The notes: generated by a model not told the origin, from the letters alone. A stretch of 64,000 nt of DNA from Streptomyces parvulus (GCF_014648855.1 NZ_BMRX01000004.1:372001-436000), one strand, 5' to 3'; counted from the stretch's first letter, positions 1 through 8,238 are shown. Translations and numbers: made by a program.

Positions 1-274
1 CGACGATCTTGCGGACCAGGGTGCCCGCGATGCCCGTCTCGTCGAGAAGCCTGCCCAGCCATGAGCCGAGGATGATGGCGACCATGGTGGCCGCGAGCGC
101 CGGGGCGCCTTCCTGGAGGACCGTGTCCAGGACGCTGTTCTCGCCGGTCAGGGGCGCGCCGGAGAGGAAGGCGATGACCACGGCCAACAGCACCAGGGCG
201 AAGGCGGTGGGGAGTTTGCGGGTGAGCATCGCGGCGACGCCGGCCGCCATGACGAGGAGGATGACGACACCCAT
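1..274 (-). CDS. Permease of the citrate/gluconate transporter type, N-terminal part
   Basis: Only the first 91 codons are inside the window; the gene continues past the left edge. The visible part has a hydrophobic helix from about residue 3 to 17, a short basic turn (TRKLPTA), a second helix (about 21-40) and a third near residues 57-72. This looks like the start of an ion-transporter-superfamily permease of the citrate, gluconate or C4-dicarboxylate type. It starts 3 bases after the stop of the HExxH gene upstream, so it is the last visible member of the LacI-controlled operon and probably imports that pathway's substrate. The substrate cannot be read from the sequence. Confidence 0.6.
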   Translation of the reverse strand, partial: MGVVILLVMAAGVAAMLTRKLPTAFALVLLAVVIAFLSGAPLTGENSVLDTVLQEGAPALAATMVAIILGSWLGRLLDETGIAGTLVRKIV

Positions 275-277
275 GGG

Positions 278-892
278 TCAGTTCTCTCTTCTTGCGTCAC
301 GTGCGGATGAGGGGAGGTTTCCGGTCCCGGCCTCGGTGGCCAGCGCGGCGGTCAGCAGCAGGGGGCTGCGGCCGAGTCCGCAGACGGTGCGGGCGTAGGC
401 GTGCGCGGCCACCTCCTCGGCGCCGGCGACGTGTCCGGGCACGCGCAGGCGGCCCAGGCGCAGGGCGTGGTGGCCGAGGGCGCGCTTCAGGGCGGCGCGG
501 GCGGGGCCGTGGTGGAGGTGGGCGTGCACCGCCTCGTGGGCCAGGGCGGCGGCCCGCACCGAGCCCGCGGGGTACCAGGCGCGCCAGCCGCGGGCGTCGA
601 CGACACGTTCCGCGAGGGCGATGGTGTCGGTGAACAGCTCGACCGTGGGCGGTCTGGAGGTGTACCGGGCCAGCAGCCCGTGCGCGAGGCCGCCGTCGCT
701 CTCCACGATCCGCGCCGAGCAGGCGACGGGCGCGAGGGCGGCGCCGAACGCGTCGGCGGTCCGGGCCCAGTGCCGCAGCAGCTCAGGGTCGCGGTGCTCG
801 TGGGTGGGGGTGGCGGCCAGCAGCCGCACCGCCCAGCCGATGTCGTCGGTGGCGGCGGGGTCGGCCGTCGCGGGGGCGTCCTGGAGGGTCAT
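278..892 (-). CDS. Unrecognised protein with an HExxH motif (putative metallopeptidase fold)
   Basis: This 204-residue protein has no signal peptide or membrane segment. Its one clear motif is HEAVH at residues 119-123, the HExxH pattern of zinc metallopeptidases, in an alanine-rich helix that continues with more histidines (HAHLHHG). A second acidic patch (GAEEVAAHAY), about 35 residues downstream, could supply a third zinc ligand. The gene overlaps the hydantoinase gene by 4 bases (ATGA), so the two are translationally coupled. I do not recognise the family. A role in processing or hydrolysing the pathway substrate is only a guess from the operon. Confidence 0.6.
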   Translation of the reverse strand: MTLQDAPATADPAATDDIGWAVRLLAATPTHEHRDPELLRHWARTADAFGAALAPVACSARIVESDGGLAHGLLARYTSRPPTVELFTDTIALAERVVDARGWRAWYPAGSVRAAALAHEAVHAHLHHGPARAALKRALGHHALRLGRLRVPGHVAGAEEVAAHAYARTVCGLGRSPLLLTAALATEAGTGNLPSSARDARREN

Positions 893-3018
893 TCCCGCAC
901 CTCCAGGACGGCGACGACCGGTTCGCCGGCGGCGCGGGAGCGCAGCTCGCTGCGGGCCAGGGCGAGCAGCGGCGCGGGGTCGAGGACACCGGAGAGGTCG
1001 GCGATGCGGTTGCCGACCAGCAGCCGCACGGCGGGGGCGCGGACGCCTCCGTCGCCGTAGGAGGTGGCCTCGGTCACCAGCTTGGCGAGTACCTCGGGGG
1101 CGCTCGCGACCGTGGTCGCCTCGACCCGGGCGTCGGCCGCGTGGTGGCGTACGACGCCGTCGGCGTCCACGACCCGCACGGGGTGGCGGACGGGGCGGAA
1201 GCGGCGGCGCACCTCGGTGCCGTAGACGGTATGAGCGGGGGTGCCGGCGAGCACGTCCACCTGTGACGGGTCGGCCCTCAGGCTGGTGGCTGCCAGACGC
1301 AGCCGCTCGCCGTCGTCGGCGCGGTGGGCCCGGTCCTGGGTGCGCAGTTCGGTGGCGCCGGTGGCGACGGCGCGTACGACGTTGGTCTGCGGGTCGACGG
1401 TGACCTCGACCTCGACGCCGTCGGCGGCGGCACCCTGCTCGACCACGGCGCGTTCGGCCTCGGCGCGCACGGCGAGGATCTGCTCCTGGGTGGCGCCGGG
1501 GACGATCCGCTCGACCTGTTCGCGGACCAGCGCGAGGGCGACGCCGATGGGGCTGATGACCTCGTTGTTCCGGGCGATGCGGCCGGTCATGCCGGTACGG
1601 TCGGCCAGGTGCGGGGTGACGGAGGCCGCGCCGCCGCCTCCGCCGACCAGTACGGCGTGGTCCGTGTCGAGGCGGTACTCGCGCACCAGGTCGTCGACGA
1701 CCGACCTGACCTGGTCGGTGCCCGCGTCCAAGAGCCGGGCCGCGGCGGTGGGCACGTCGGTGCCGAGCGCGGCGGCGAGCGGGGCCAGCGCGGCGCGGGC
1801 GGTGCCGGTGTCGCAGCGGGCGAAGTCGCCCTCGGGCACCCGGCCGAGCGCGTTCGCGGCGCAGGTCATGGTGAGCGCGAACCGGCCGCCGGCGGCGTCG
1901 AGCACCGCGTAGTCGGCGGGGTCGCCGGGCAGCGGGCTGATCGTGGTGAGCCGCGCGTCCCGCAGGTCGGCCGGGTCGGCGAAACAGGCGTACGGCAGAC
2001 CCGCGATGTGCGCGCTGCGCGGGCCGGCGCCGGTGACGCGGCCGCCGGAGACGCGCACCATGGAGCCGCCGCCGACGCCGACCGTGCGCACGTCGAGGGC
2101 GTTGAGGTACGAGGTGCGGCCGAGGACGGTGGCGTGGCGGACCGCGACCTTGCCGCGCTTGACGACGCTGATGTCGGTGGAGGTGCCGCCCGTCTCCAGG
2201 AACACGCCCTCGCTGACGCGTTCCCGCATCAGCGCCCCGGCCACCCCGGCCGCGGGACCCGACAGCACGGTCAGCAGGGGCCTGCGCCGCATCTCGTCGA
2301 GGGACATCACTCCCCCGTCGCAGCGCATCACCATCAGGGGCGCGGTGACGCCGGCCTTGGTGATGGAGGCGTCGACGAGGTCGGCGGTGGCCAGCATGCG
2401 GGGCAGGATGGCCGCGTTGACGACGGCGGTGCGGGTGCGCTTGCGCAGGCCGTAGAGGGAGGTGATCTCGTGGGCGGCGGTGGTGGGCAGACCGGTGGCG
2501 CGGGCGGCCTCGGCGACCGCCGTCTCGCCCTCGGGCCGGTCCACGCCGAACGGTTCGCTGGTCACCAGGGCCTCGGCGCCGGCCGCGGTGAGCCGCTCCA
2601 CGGCGGCCCGTACGGCGCCCGCGTCGTCGGGGTCGGGCACGTGCGCGTAGTGCAGCGGGAGCCGTTTGCCGGGGGTGAGTTCGAGCTTGGCGAGCGAGGC
2701 CAGGCGGCGGGTGAACCAGGAGCCGCCGCCGGTGCCGATGCCGAGGAGGCCGACGGTGGCGACGTCGCCCTCCAGCAGGGCGTTGGTAGCCTGGGTCGTG
2801 CCGTGTGCCAGGAAGGCGACGTCGGCGGGTGCGTGTCCGGTCTGCTCCAGCAGCCGGTCGAGCGCTTCGACGATGCCGTGGGCGACGCCGTCCTCGTGAT
2901 GGTGGCTCGTGGGGACCTTCACCTGGCCCACGAGCCCGAGCGTCGTGGCGTCGACCGCCACGGCGTCGGTGAAGGTTCCGCCCACGTCGATGCCGACGCG
3001 GATGCGGTGGGTGGTCAT
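889..3018 (-). CDS. Hydantoinase/oxoprolinase family protein, HyuA type
   Basis: The 709-residue protein carries the ATP-binding signature GIDVGGTFTDAV at its N-terminus (Hydant_A_N), the segment AHGTTQATNALLE, and a glycine-rich LVGGGGGAAS stretch in the C-terminal half, all typical of the A subunit of hydantoinases, 5-oxoprolinases and acetone carboxylases. Such proteins use ATP to open a cyclic amide or activate a carbonyl. The ATG at 3018 is chosen because the protein then begins directly before the family's first beta strand; the frame stays open upstream but that part looks non-coding. No B subunit (HyuB) gene is present nearby, which is unusual. The exact substrate is unknown. Confidence 0.85.
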   Translation of the reverse strand: MTTHRIRVGIDVGGTFTDAVAVDATTLGLVGQVKVPTSHHHEDGVAHGIVEALDRLLEQTGHAPADVAFLAHGTTQATNALLEGDVATVGLLGIGTGGGSWFTRRLASLAKLELTPGKRLPLHYAHVPDPDDAGAVRAAVERLTAAGAEALVTSEPFGVDRPEGETAVAEAARATGLPTTAAHEITSLYGLRKRTRTAVVNAAILPRMLATADLVDASITKAGVTAPLMVMRCDGGVMSLDEMRRRPLLTVLSGPAAGVAGALMRERVSEGVFLETGGTSTDISVVKRGKVAVRHATVLGRTSYLNALDVRTVGVGGGSMVRVSGGRVTGAGPRSAHIAGLPYACFADPADLRDARLTTISPLPGDPADYAVLDAAGGRFALTMTCAANALGRVPEGDFARCDTGTARAALAPLAAALGTDVPTAAARLLDAGTDQVRSVVDDLVREYRLDTDHAVLVGGGGGAASVTPHLADRTGMTGRIARNNEVISPIGVALALVREQVERIVPGATQEQILAVRAEAERAVVEQGAAADGVEVEVTVDPQTNVVRAVATGATELRTQDRAHRADDGERLRLAATSLRADPSQVDVLAGTPAHTVYGTEVRRRFRPVRHPVRVVDADGVVRHHAADARVEATTVASAPEVLAKLVTEATSYGDGGVRAPAVRLLVGNRIADLSGVLDPAPLLALARSELRSRAAGEPVVAVLEVRE

Positions 3019-3119
3019 GTCCGGGCACCTCCTTGTGCTGGGTCGGTCCGCACGCGGGCGGTCACCGGGCGGGGCAGGTGGAGCTGCCCCGCCCGAACTC
3101 CCGCCGCGCGCGGGGTCGT

Positions 3120-4718
3120 TCAGTAGCCCCTGACGTCGGGCCAGTGACGCTGCACGCCGCCGCGGTCGAGGACCTTGGCGAACTCGTCGTACCTCTTGTC
3201 CTCGGCCTGCACCTGGTGCGGTTCGACGTTCTCGGTGAGGCAGTGGGCGGCGAGGGCTCCGGCGACCTCGCCGATGTTCCACTCCACCGGATGCAGCCGG
3301 TAGCAGCCGTTGGTGATGTGCGTGGTGCCGAGGTTCTTGCCGGCCGGCAGCAGGTTGCGCACCCGGCGCGGCACCAGCGCCCCGAGCGGGATCTCGAAGG
3401 GCACGGAGCCGATGTCGACGTAGTTGTCACCGCCGGTGGAGGGGTGCAGGTCGATGCGGTAGTTGCCGACGCCCACGGAGTCCCGGTGGCGGGTGCCGCC
3501 GTAGGGGCCGACGAGGTCGATGGCGACGTCGTGCTCGGTGACGGTGGTGACCGCCTTGATCCGGCGGGACTCGCGGACGTACGCCGCCTTGGCGAGCCCG
3601 TCGGGGGTGCCGGTCACGTCGGGGCGCGGACGCAGTCCGGGGAATCCGGTGCCGCCGTCGGCGCGCGGCGCCTCGGTCTGCAGCCAGTACAGCACCGAGA
3701 GGGACAACTGCCGTGCCTCGCGCAGGGCTTCGGCCTCCTGGCCGATGTAGGGCTTCAGCCAGTAGTCGTTGAGGGGCCAGTTGACGAGGGTGATGTCGGA
3801 GTCGAAGGCGCCCTCGGTGTGCAGCTTGCGGGCGAGGATGCGGCGGAAGCCCCACAGCTCCTTGTCGCCCGCGTCGGCGCTCTGGTCGGCGTTGACGGCC
3901 AGCGGGTCGAGGTCCGGGTTGGGTTCGAAGGTGCGCGCCACCGGTTCCAGGCTGCGCGGGTCGGGCGCCTCGAAGCCGAGCAGCGGGCCGGGCCAGAAGT
4001 CGGGCCGGTAGGCGCGCCAGAAGTCGTAGTCGGAGGGGCGGTCGACGGTGTGGTCCTCGCCCTCGTGGTGGGAGAGGGCGAAGCAGACGGTGATGCCCTG
4101 CTGGTTGTCCGGCTGGGCGTGGTCCGGGGCATGGGGTTCGTCGAACTCCGCCCTGGACTCGGCGCCGTTGGCGTGTTCGACGCCCGCGAGGTGGAGGAGT
4201 TCGCCGGTCTCGGTGGCGTCCAGGACGTAGCGGGCGGCGACCGTGCGGCGGGTGCCGTCGCGCACGTCCTCCAGGGTGACGGCGCGCACGACATCGTTGT
4301 CCGACTCGGCGGCCACGGGGCGGTGCTCGGTCAGCACGGTGAGCCGTCCGGCCGCCAGGTGCGGGGCGAGCATGCCCTCCAGGACGGCGAGGGCGGCCTT
4401 CGGCTCGTGGCACAGCTTGCTGACCCGCCCGGCACCCGGGTTGAGGTCGGTGAGCGCCAGGGCCTCGGCCCGCAGGGGGTACCACTGGCGGTAGTACTGG
4501 CGGATGCCCTCGCGCAGTCGCCGGTAGGTGGCGGTGGTGCCGAACTGCTCGACCCACGGGTGTTCGTCCGGCGGGACGGCCTGGCTGGTGAGCTGGCCGC
4601 CGATCCAGTCCGTCTCCTCGGTCAGGACGACGCTGCGGCCGGCCCGGCAGGCGGCGAGGGCCGCGGCGACGCCGCCGAGGCCGCCGCCGACGACGAGGAT
4701 GTCGGGTTCCGGTATCAC
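3120..4718 (-). CDS. FAD-dependent oxidoreductase, FAD_oxidored type
   Basis: The 532-residue flavoprotein starts with a Rossmann dinucleotide-binding motif (GGGLGG, residues 11-16, followed by an acidic residue near 34) and contains TDWIGGQ and VARYVLDATETGEL, which mark the FAD-dependent oxidoreductase family PF12831. No membrane segment is seen. A GTG start at 4718 is preferred because GAGGAG lies 4 bases upstream; the in-frame extension is proline/arginine-rich and lacks such a site. The gene follows the LacI regulator by 49 bases and precedes the hydantoinase by 101 bases, so it probably oxidises an intermediate of the same catabolic route. Confidence 0.85.
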   Translation of the reverse strand: MIPEPDILVVGGGLGGVAAALAACRAGRSVVLTEETDWIGGQLTSQAVPPDEHPWVEQFGTTATYRRLREGIRQYYRQWYPLRAEALALTDLNPGAGRVSKLCHEPKAALAVLEGMLAPHLAAGRLTVLTEHRPVAAESDNDVVRAVTLEDVRDGTRRTVAARYVLDATETGELLHLAGVEHANGAESRAEFDEPHAPDHAQPDNQQGITVCFALSHHEGEDHTVDRPSDYDFWRAYRPDFWPGPLLGFEAPDPRSLEPVARTFEPNPDLDPLAVNADQSADAGDKELWGFRRILARKLHTEGAFDSDITLVNWPLNDYWLKPYIGQEAEALREARQLSLSVLYWLQTEAPRADGGTGFPGLRPRPDVTGTPDGLAKAAYVRESRRIKAVTTVTEHDVAIDLVGPYGGTRHRDSVGVGNYRIDLHPSTGGDNYVDIGSVPFEIPLGALVPRRVRNLLPAGKNLGTTHITNGCYRLHPVEWNIGEVAGALAAHCLTENVEPHQVQAEDKRYDEFAKVLDRGGVQRHWPDVRGY

Positions 4719-4767
4719 GCTGCTCCTCTGGTGGTGCGGTTCGTACGGGGTGGTGGGTGACGGGGGT

Positions 4768-5877
4768 TCAGGGGCCGGCCGGCGGGGCGGCGGTGGTGCC
4801 CGGCCGGAAGGCGCAGGCGACGAGCGTGCCCCGCGCGGGCTCGCCGGCGACACGGGCCGCGAGCAGCCGCACCGCCTCGGCGCCCAGCGTGGGGCGGGGG
4901 ATGTCGAAGCCCATGGGGGCCGGTTCGTCCGCGAGGTCGGCGGGCGGGCTGCCGAGCAGCGCCAGCGACACCCGGCCCGGGCAGTCCAGGCCGGCCGCGT
5001 CGACGGCCGCGCGCAGCGCCCGCCAGGCGGTGCCGGTGTCGGTCTCCTCGGCGACGAACGCGGTCACGCCCTCGGCCAGCCAGGCGCTGACGCGGTCGGC
5101 GGTGAGGTCGCGGCGCAGGTCGCCGGAGCGGAACACGGCGTCCGGACCGGCGGGCAGTCCGCTCGCCGACAGGCCGTCCAGGAAACCGCGTTCGCGGTCG
5201 GTGGAGGCGGGGGCCTCGTCGTCCTCGCGGACCAGCACGACCCGCCGGTGGCCGAGTCCGGCGAGGGTGGTGACGACCTCGCGGCTCGCGCTGACGTAGT
5301 CGGCGCCGACCCAGGCGAGGCCCTCCGCGTCGTCGGGGCGGCCGACGTGGACGACCGGGAAGTCGTCGGCCACCAGCCGGCGCAGCTCGTCCGCGGGGGC
5401 GTGGCGGCCCAGGAAGAGGCAGCCGTCCGCCAGCCGCACCCGGTTGAGCGCCCCGGCCCCGGACGCCCCCGCTCCCCCACTGCTGGAGCCCGTGAAGAGC
5501 ACCAGGTCGTACCCCTGCGCGGCGGCCTCCTGCTCGACGCCGACGAGGAAGGGGTAGTACGAGTGCCGCACGTCCGTCGGGAAGGTCGCGGTGAAGCTGA
5601 AGACGCCGAGCAGGTTGTTGCGGGCGGCGGCGAGGCGGCTGGCGGCGGGGTCGGGGACGTAGCCGAGGCTGCGGGCGGCGTCGAGGACCTTGCCGCGGGT
5701 CTCGGCCGAGATGGGGCGGCCGGTAGCGAGGTCGCGCCCGGAGAGCACCAGGGACACCGTCGCCTGCGAGACGCCCGCGAGCCGGGCGACCTCCGCCTGC
5801 CTGGGCCGGCCCCGCCTGCCGGGCGGCGCGGGGGCCCGCCCCGGCTTCGCCCGCCCTGTGGCCTCCTTCGCCACCAC
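4768..5877 (-). CDS. LacI-family transcriptional repressor
   Basis: This 369-residue regulator has an N-terminal helix-turn-helix (about residues 27-46, VARLAGVSQATVSLVLSG) followed by a hinge (ARSLGYVPDPAASRLA) and a periplasmic-binding-protein-like sensor domain. A 20-residue basic tail precedes the HTH. The start is GTG at 5877 with AGGGGA a few bases upstream; GTG at 5874 would also fit. It is the first gene of the operon running to the left edge, and the tandem palindrome at 5895-5922 lies 17 bases in front of it, so autoregulation and control of the whole operon are likely. Confidence 0.9.
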   Translation of the reverse strand: MVAKEATGRAKPGRAPAPPGRRGRPRQAEVARLAGVSQATVSLVLSGRDLATGRPISAETRGKVLDAARSLGYVPDPAASRLAAARNNLLGVFSFTATFPTDVRHSYYPFLVGVEQEAAAQGYDLVLFTGSSSGGAGASGAGALNRVRLADGCLFLGRHAPADELRRLVADDFPVVHVGRPDDAEGLAWVGADYVSASREVVTTLAGLGHRRVVLVREDDEAPASTDRERGFLDGLSASGLPAGPDAVFRSGDLRRDLTADRVSAWLAEGVTAFVAEETDTGTAWRALRAAVDAAGLDCPGRVSLALLGSPPADLADEPAPMGFDIPRPTLGAEAVRLLAARVAGEPARGTLVACAFRPGTTAAPPAGP

Positions 5878-5894
5878 TGCTCCCCTCGGTCGCG

Positions 5895-5922
5895 TTAATG
5901 CGCATTACCTAATGCGCATTAA
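5895..5922. promoter_or_regulatory. Tandem palindromic operator, probably for the LacI-family repressor
   Basis: Two copies of the perfect 12-base palindrome TAATGCGCATTA (5896-5907 and 5910-5921) sit side by side, separated by CC, and the 28-base block is itself symmetrical apart from that centre. The central GC step and the short A/T-rich arms fit LacI-family operators. The block is directly in front of the LacI gene and has a strong terminator on its other side, so it can only serve the leftward operon. Confidence 0.75.
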
Positions 5923-5976
5923 CCAGTAATGTGAAGGACCCCGGACGCCGGGTCAAGGGGTTGGACCGAGGAAAAT

Positions 5977-6015
5977 GCCGGGTGCCGGCGGGAGGGAGTC
6001 CCGCCGGCACCCGGC
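5977..6015 (-). terminator. Intrinsic terminator of the GNAT gene
   Basis: A perfect 17-base-pair stem (5977-5993 with 5999-6015) has a 5-base loop and, read leftwards, is followed by ATTTTCC. It lies 20 bases after the GNAT stop codon and insulates the LacI promoter region. Confidence 0.8.
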
Positions 6016-6035
6016 GTACGGGGAGCGGCCGCGGA

Positions 6036-6548
6036 TCAGATGCCGAAGGGCGCCGCGTAGCGGACGGTGCCGGCGGGCAGCGGGTGGGCGGCGTCCAGGG
6101 TGAGGGCCATGAGGGCCTCGTCCGGGACGTCGATGCTCAGGCCGATGCCGTGGGCCGAGGCCCGGGTGAAGCCGAACCGGGGGTAGTACTCCGGGTCTCC
6201 GAGGACGACGACATGGTGCTCGCCGAGCCGGGCGGCCGCCGCGAGCGCGGCCCGCACGGCCGCGGAGCCGGCGCCGGTCCGCTGCGCCTCGGGCCGTACC
6301 GCGACGGGTGCCAGGCAGAGCGCCGGCCTGCCGCCGATGTGGCAGCGGGTCAGCAGGGCGTGGCCCACGGGGCGGTCGTCGCCGTCGACGGCGACGAGGG
6401 ACAGGCCGTCGATCCACGCCCCGGGGTCGGCGCGCAGCGCGTCGACCAGGGCGGCCTCCTCGGGGGTGGGGAAGGCGGCGCGGACGATGTCGCGGATGTG
6501 GGGGGCGTCGGCGCCGGTCTCGGCGCGGGTGTGCCAGTTCTGGGACAT
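6036..6548 (-). CDS. GNAT family N-acetyltransferase
   Basis: A 170-residue soluble protein of the GCN5-related acetyltransferase fold, most like the YhbS group. The acetyl-CoA loop is visible as VRPEAQRTGAGSA, preceded by the strand ALCLAPVAV, and the C-terminal half has the YYPRFGF segment that often follows in this group. The acceptor substrate cannot be predicted. It starts at ATG 6548, 47 bases after a possible short leader reading frame, and ends in a strong intrinsic terminator, so it is a one- or two-cistron unit. Confidence 0.85.
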   Translation of the reverse strand: MSQNWHTRAETGADAPHIRDIVRAAFPTPEEAALVDALRADPGAWIDGLSLVAVDGDDRPVGHALLTRCHIGGRPALCLAPVAVRPEAQRTGAGSAAVRAALAAAARLGEHHVVVLGDPEYYPRFGFTRASAHGIGLSIDVPDEALMALTLDAAHPLPAGTVRYAAPFGI

Positions 6549-6595
6549 GACGGGACTGGTGATCCGTTTCTGGTGTGCGTTCGTCGGATGCGAGG

Positions 6596-6661
6596 TCAGG
6601 CCGCCGCTCGGGGCGCGAGGGAGATCCGGGCGCCGCGAAGGGCGGCGTCGAGCACGGTCAT
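6596..6661 (-). CDS. Possible 21-residue leader or small protein
   Basis: A 21-codon frame begins MTVLDAALRG and ends LAPRAAA. It has a very good ribosome site (GGGGAGGTGA, about 5 bases before the ATG at 6661) and lies 47 bases upstream of the GNAT start on the same strand. Such a strong site in front of so short a frame suggests a translated leader or small protein. No cysteine, histidine or tryptophan run points to an attenuation mechanism, and I recognise no family. Confidence 0.4.
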   Translation of the reverse strand: MTVLDAALRGARISLAPRAAA

Positions 6662-6780
6662 CAACCTCACCTCCCCTTCCTCCCGCTCCGTGGAGCCGAT
6701 CGAACGCGAACGAGGGCCAGTGTACCCGTGGGAGGGTGGGCGTCGGGCGAGGTCACCGGGTGCTTCTGCGGTCCGCCGAC

Positions 6781-6808
6781 CAATCCGCGGGCCGCCCGGC
6801 CCCGGATT
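6781..6808 (+). promoter_or_regulatory. Probable SigK-type promoter of sigK
   Basis: CAATCC (6781-6786), a 16-base spacer and CGGATT (6803-6808) lie 45 bases before the sigK start codon. The same elements with the same spacer occur on the minus strand at 13757-13730 and 20045-20018. They resemble the mycobacterial SigK promoter as I know it (CCATCC and CGAATA-like boxes), pointing to autoregulation. Confidence 0.7.
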
Positions 6809-6853
6809 ACGCGGGGACATCCCCGCCCGTCGCGTTCTTTTGGAGAAACCGTC

Positions 6854-7438
6854 GTGAAGGAAGCCGTACACATCGGCAGAAATCCATCGTCACAGCCCGA
6901 CCTGCAGCAGCTGATCCGTGAGGTGGCCCTCGGCGACCAGGACTCCTTCGCCGCGGTGTACGACGCGATGGCGGGGTCAGTGCTCGGGGTGGCCCGTGCG
7001 GTGCTGCGCGACCAGGCGCAGTCCGAGGAGGTGGCGCAGGAGGTGCTGGTCGAGGTGTGGCGCACCGCTCCCCGCTACCGGCCCGAGCGGGGCACGGTGG
7101 TGAACTGGATCCTGACCCTCGCCCACCGGCGGGCGGTGGACCGGGTGCGTTCGGTGGAGGCCGCGGCGGCCCGCGACCACAAGGCCGCGCTGCTCGACCG
7201 CACGCCCGAGTTCGACGAGGTGACGGAACAGGTGGAGGCCCGGCTGGAGCGGGAGCAGGTGCGGCGCTGTCTGCGCACCCTGACCGACATCCAGCGCCAG
7301 TCCGTCACCCTGGCCTACTACCGCGGTCTGACCTACCGGCAGGTGGCCGAGGCGCTCGCGCTGCCGCTGGGCACGGTCAAGACGCGGCTGCGTGACGGCC
7401 TCATCCGACTCCGCGACTGCCTGGGGGTGAGCGCGTGA
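6854..7438 (+). CDS. sigK: ECF sigma factor SigK
   Basis: The 194-residue protein has sigma region 2 (about residues 16-90, including AQEVLVEVWRTAPRY) and region 4 with its helix-turn-helix (about 140-190, GLTYRQVAEALALPLGTVKT). The start is GTG 6854, with GGAG 8 bases upstream. The next gene, overlapping by 4 bases, is a zinc-finger membrane anti-sigma factor of the RskA type, and the facing operon matches the lipid genes next to sigK in Mycobacterium tuberculosis, which supports the SigK (ECF19) assignment. It likely responds to a redox or envelope signal once RskA is inactivated. Confidence 0.88.
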   Translation: MKEAVHIGRNPSSQPDLQQLIREVALGDQDSFAAVYDAMAGSVLGVARAVLRDQAQSEEVAQEVLVEVWRTAPRYRPERGTVVNWILTLAHRRAVDRVRSVEAAAARDHKAALLDRTPEFDEVTEQVEARLEREQVRRCLRTLTDIQRQSVTLAYYRGLTYRQVAEALALPLGTVKTRLRDGLIRLRDCLGVSA

Positions 7439-8190
7439 TGCGCACCGAGGACCTGCACAGCCTGACGGGCGCCTACGCCCTGCACGCGCTGCCCGACGAG
7501 GAGCGGACCGCCTTCGAACGGCATCTGGCGCAGTGCGACTCCTGCGAGCGGGAGACCCGTGAGTTCGCGGCCGCCACGGCCCGGCTGGGTCTGGCCGCGA
7601 CGCTCGTGCCCGGCCCCGCGATGCGGGACCGGGTGCTGCACCGCGTGGCCTCCGTGCGCCAGGTCCCGCCGGGCGGCGGCGCGGCCGGGAAGGCGCGTCG
7701 TGTCCTGCCCAGGGGCAGCGGCATGGCCCGCTGGGCGCTGGCCGCCTGCCTGGCCGCCGCGGCGGGGCTGGGCGGCACGGCGGCGTGGCAGTACGAACGG
7801 GCGCAGGACGCCGGGGAGCGGGCCGCGCAGGCCGAGCGGCGGGCCGAGACCCTCGCCGGGGTGCTGGCCGCGCCGGACGCCGAGTCGCGCACCGCGCGCC
7901 TGGCCGACGGCGCCACGGGGACCGTCGTGGTCTCGGGCGGCCAGGACCGGGCCGTGTTCCTGGCCTCGGGGATGGCCGAGCCGCCGAGCGGCAAGGTCTA
8001 CCAGCTCTGGTTCGACGATCACGGGACGATGCGGTCGGCGGGGCTGATGGATCCCGGCCGGTCCAGTCAGGCGGTCCTGATGGAGGGCGCCGTCGACGGC
8101 GCGGGCGGCGTCGGCATCACCGTGGAGCCGGCCGGGGGGTCGCCGCAGCCGACGTCCGATCCGGTCGCCCTGCTGGGCATGCCGGCCTGA
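7435..8190 (+). CDS. rskA: Anti-sigma-K factor RskA
   Basis: The protein has a cytoplasmic anti-sigma domain with the zinc motif His-X3-Cys-X2-Cys (H30, C34, C37), one membrane helix (about residues 98-118) and an extracellular RskA C-terminal domain (YQLWFDDHGTMRSAGLM). It should hold SigK inactive at the membrane until regulated proteolysis. Translation may begin at GTG 7435 (GTGA overlap with the sigK stop) or at ATG 7438; both follow the purine run GGGGGTGA. At 251 residues it is a normal length. The zinc motif differs from mycobacterial RskA, where I am not certain it is kept. Confidence 0.88.
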   Translation: MMRTEDLHSLTGAYALHALPDEERTAFERHLAQCDSCERETREFAAATARLGLAATLVPGPAMRDRVLHRVASVRQVPPGGGAAGKARRVLPRGSGMARWALAACLAAAAGLGGTAAWQYERAQDAGERAAQAERRAETLAGVLAAPDAESRTARLADGATGTVVVSGGQDRAVFLASGMAEPPSGKVYQLWFDDHGTMRSAGLMDPGRSSQAVLMEGAVDGAGGVGITVEPAGGSPQPTSDPVALLGMPA

Positions 8191-8193
8191 AAG

Positions 8194-8222
8194 GGGTGAG
8201 GGCCCGCGCAGGGCCCTCACCC
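8194..8222. terminator. Bidirectional terminator between rskA and the lipid operon
   Basis: A perfect 12-base-pair stem (8194-8205 with 8211-8222) and 5-base loop lie exactly between the convergent stops of rskA and the DUF1295 gene. Confidence 0.75.
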
Positions 8223-8238
8223 GCCGCCCGCACGGCCC

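Noticed and set aside
1324..3126. A 600-codon open frame on the plus strand opposite the hydantoinase gene
   Set aside because: It is a G+C-driven shadow: its composition is almost only Gly, Ala, Val and Arg, no domain is visible, and the opposite strand carries a clear HyuA protein.
889..3282. Starting the hydantoinase gene at 3282, adding 88 residues
   Set aside because: The added residues are Arg/Pro-rich and family members begin right before the GIDVGGTFTD motif, which fits ATG 3018.
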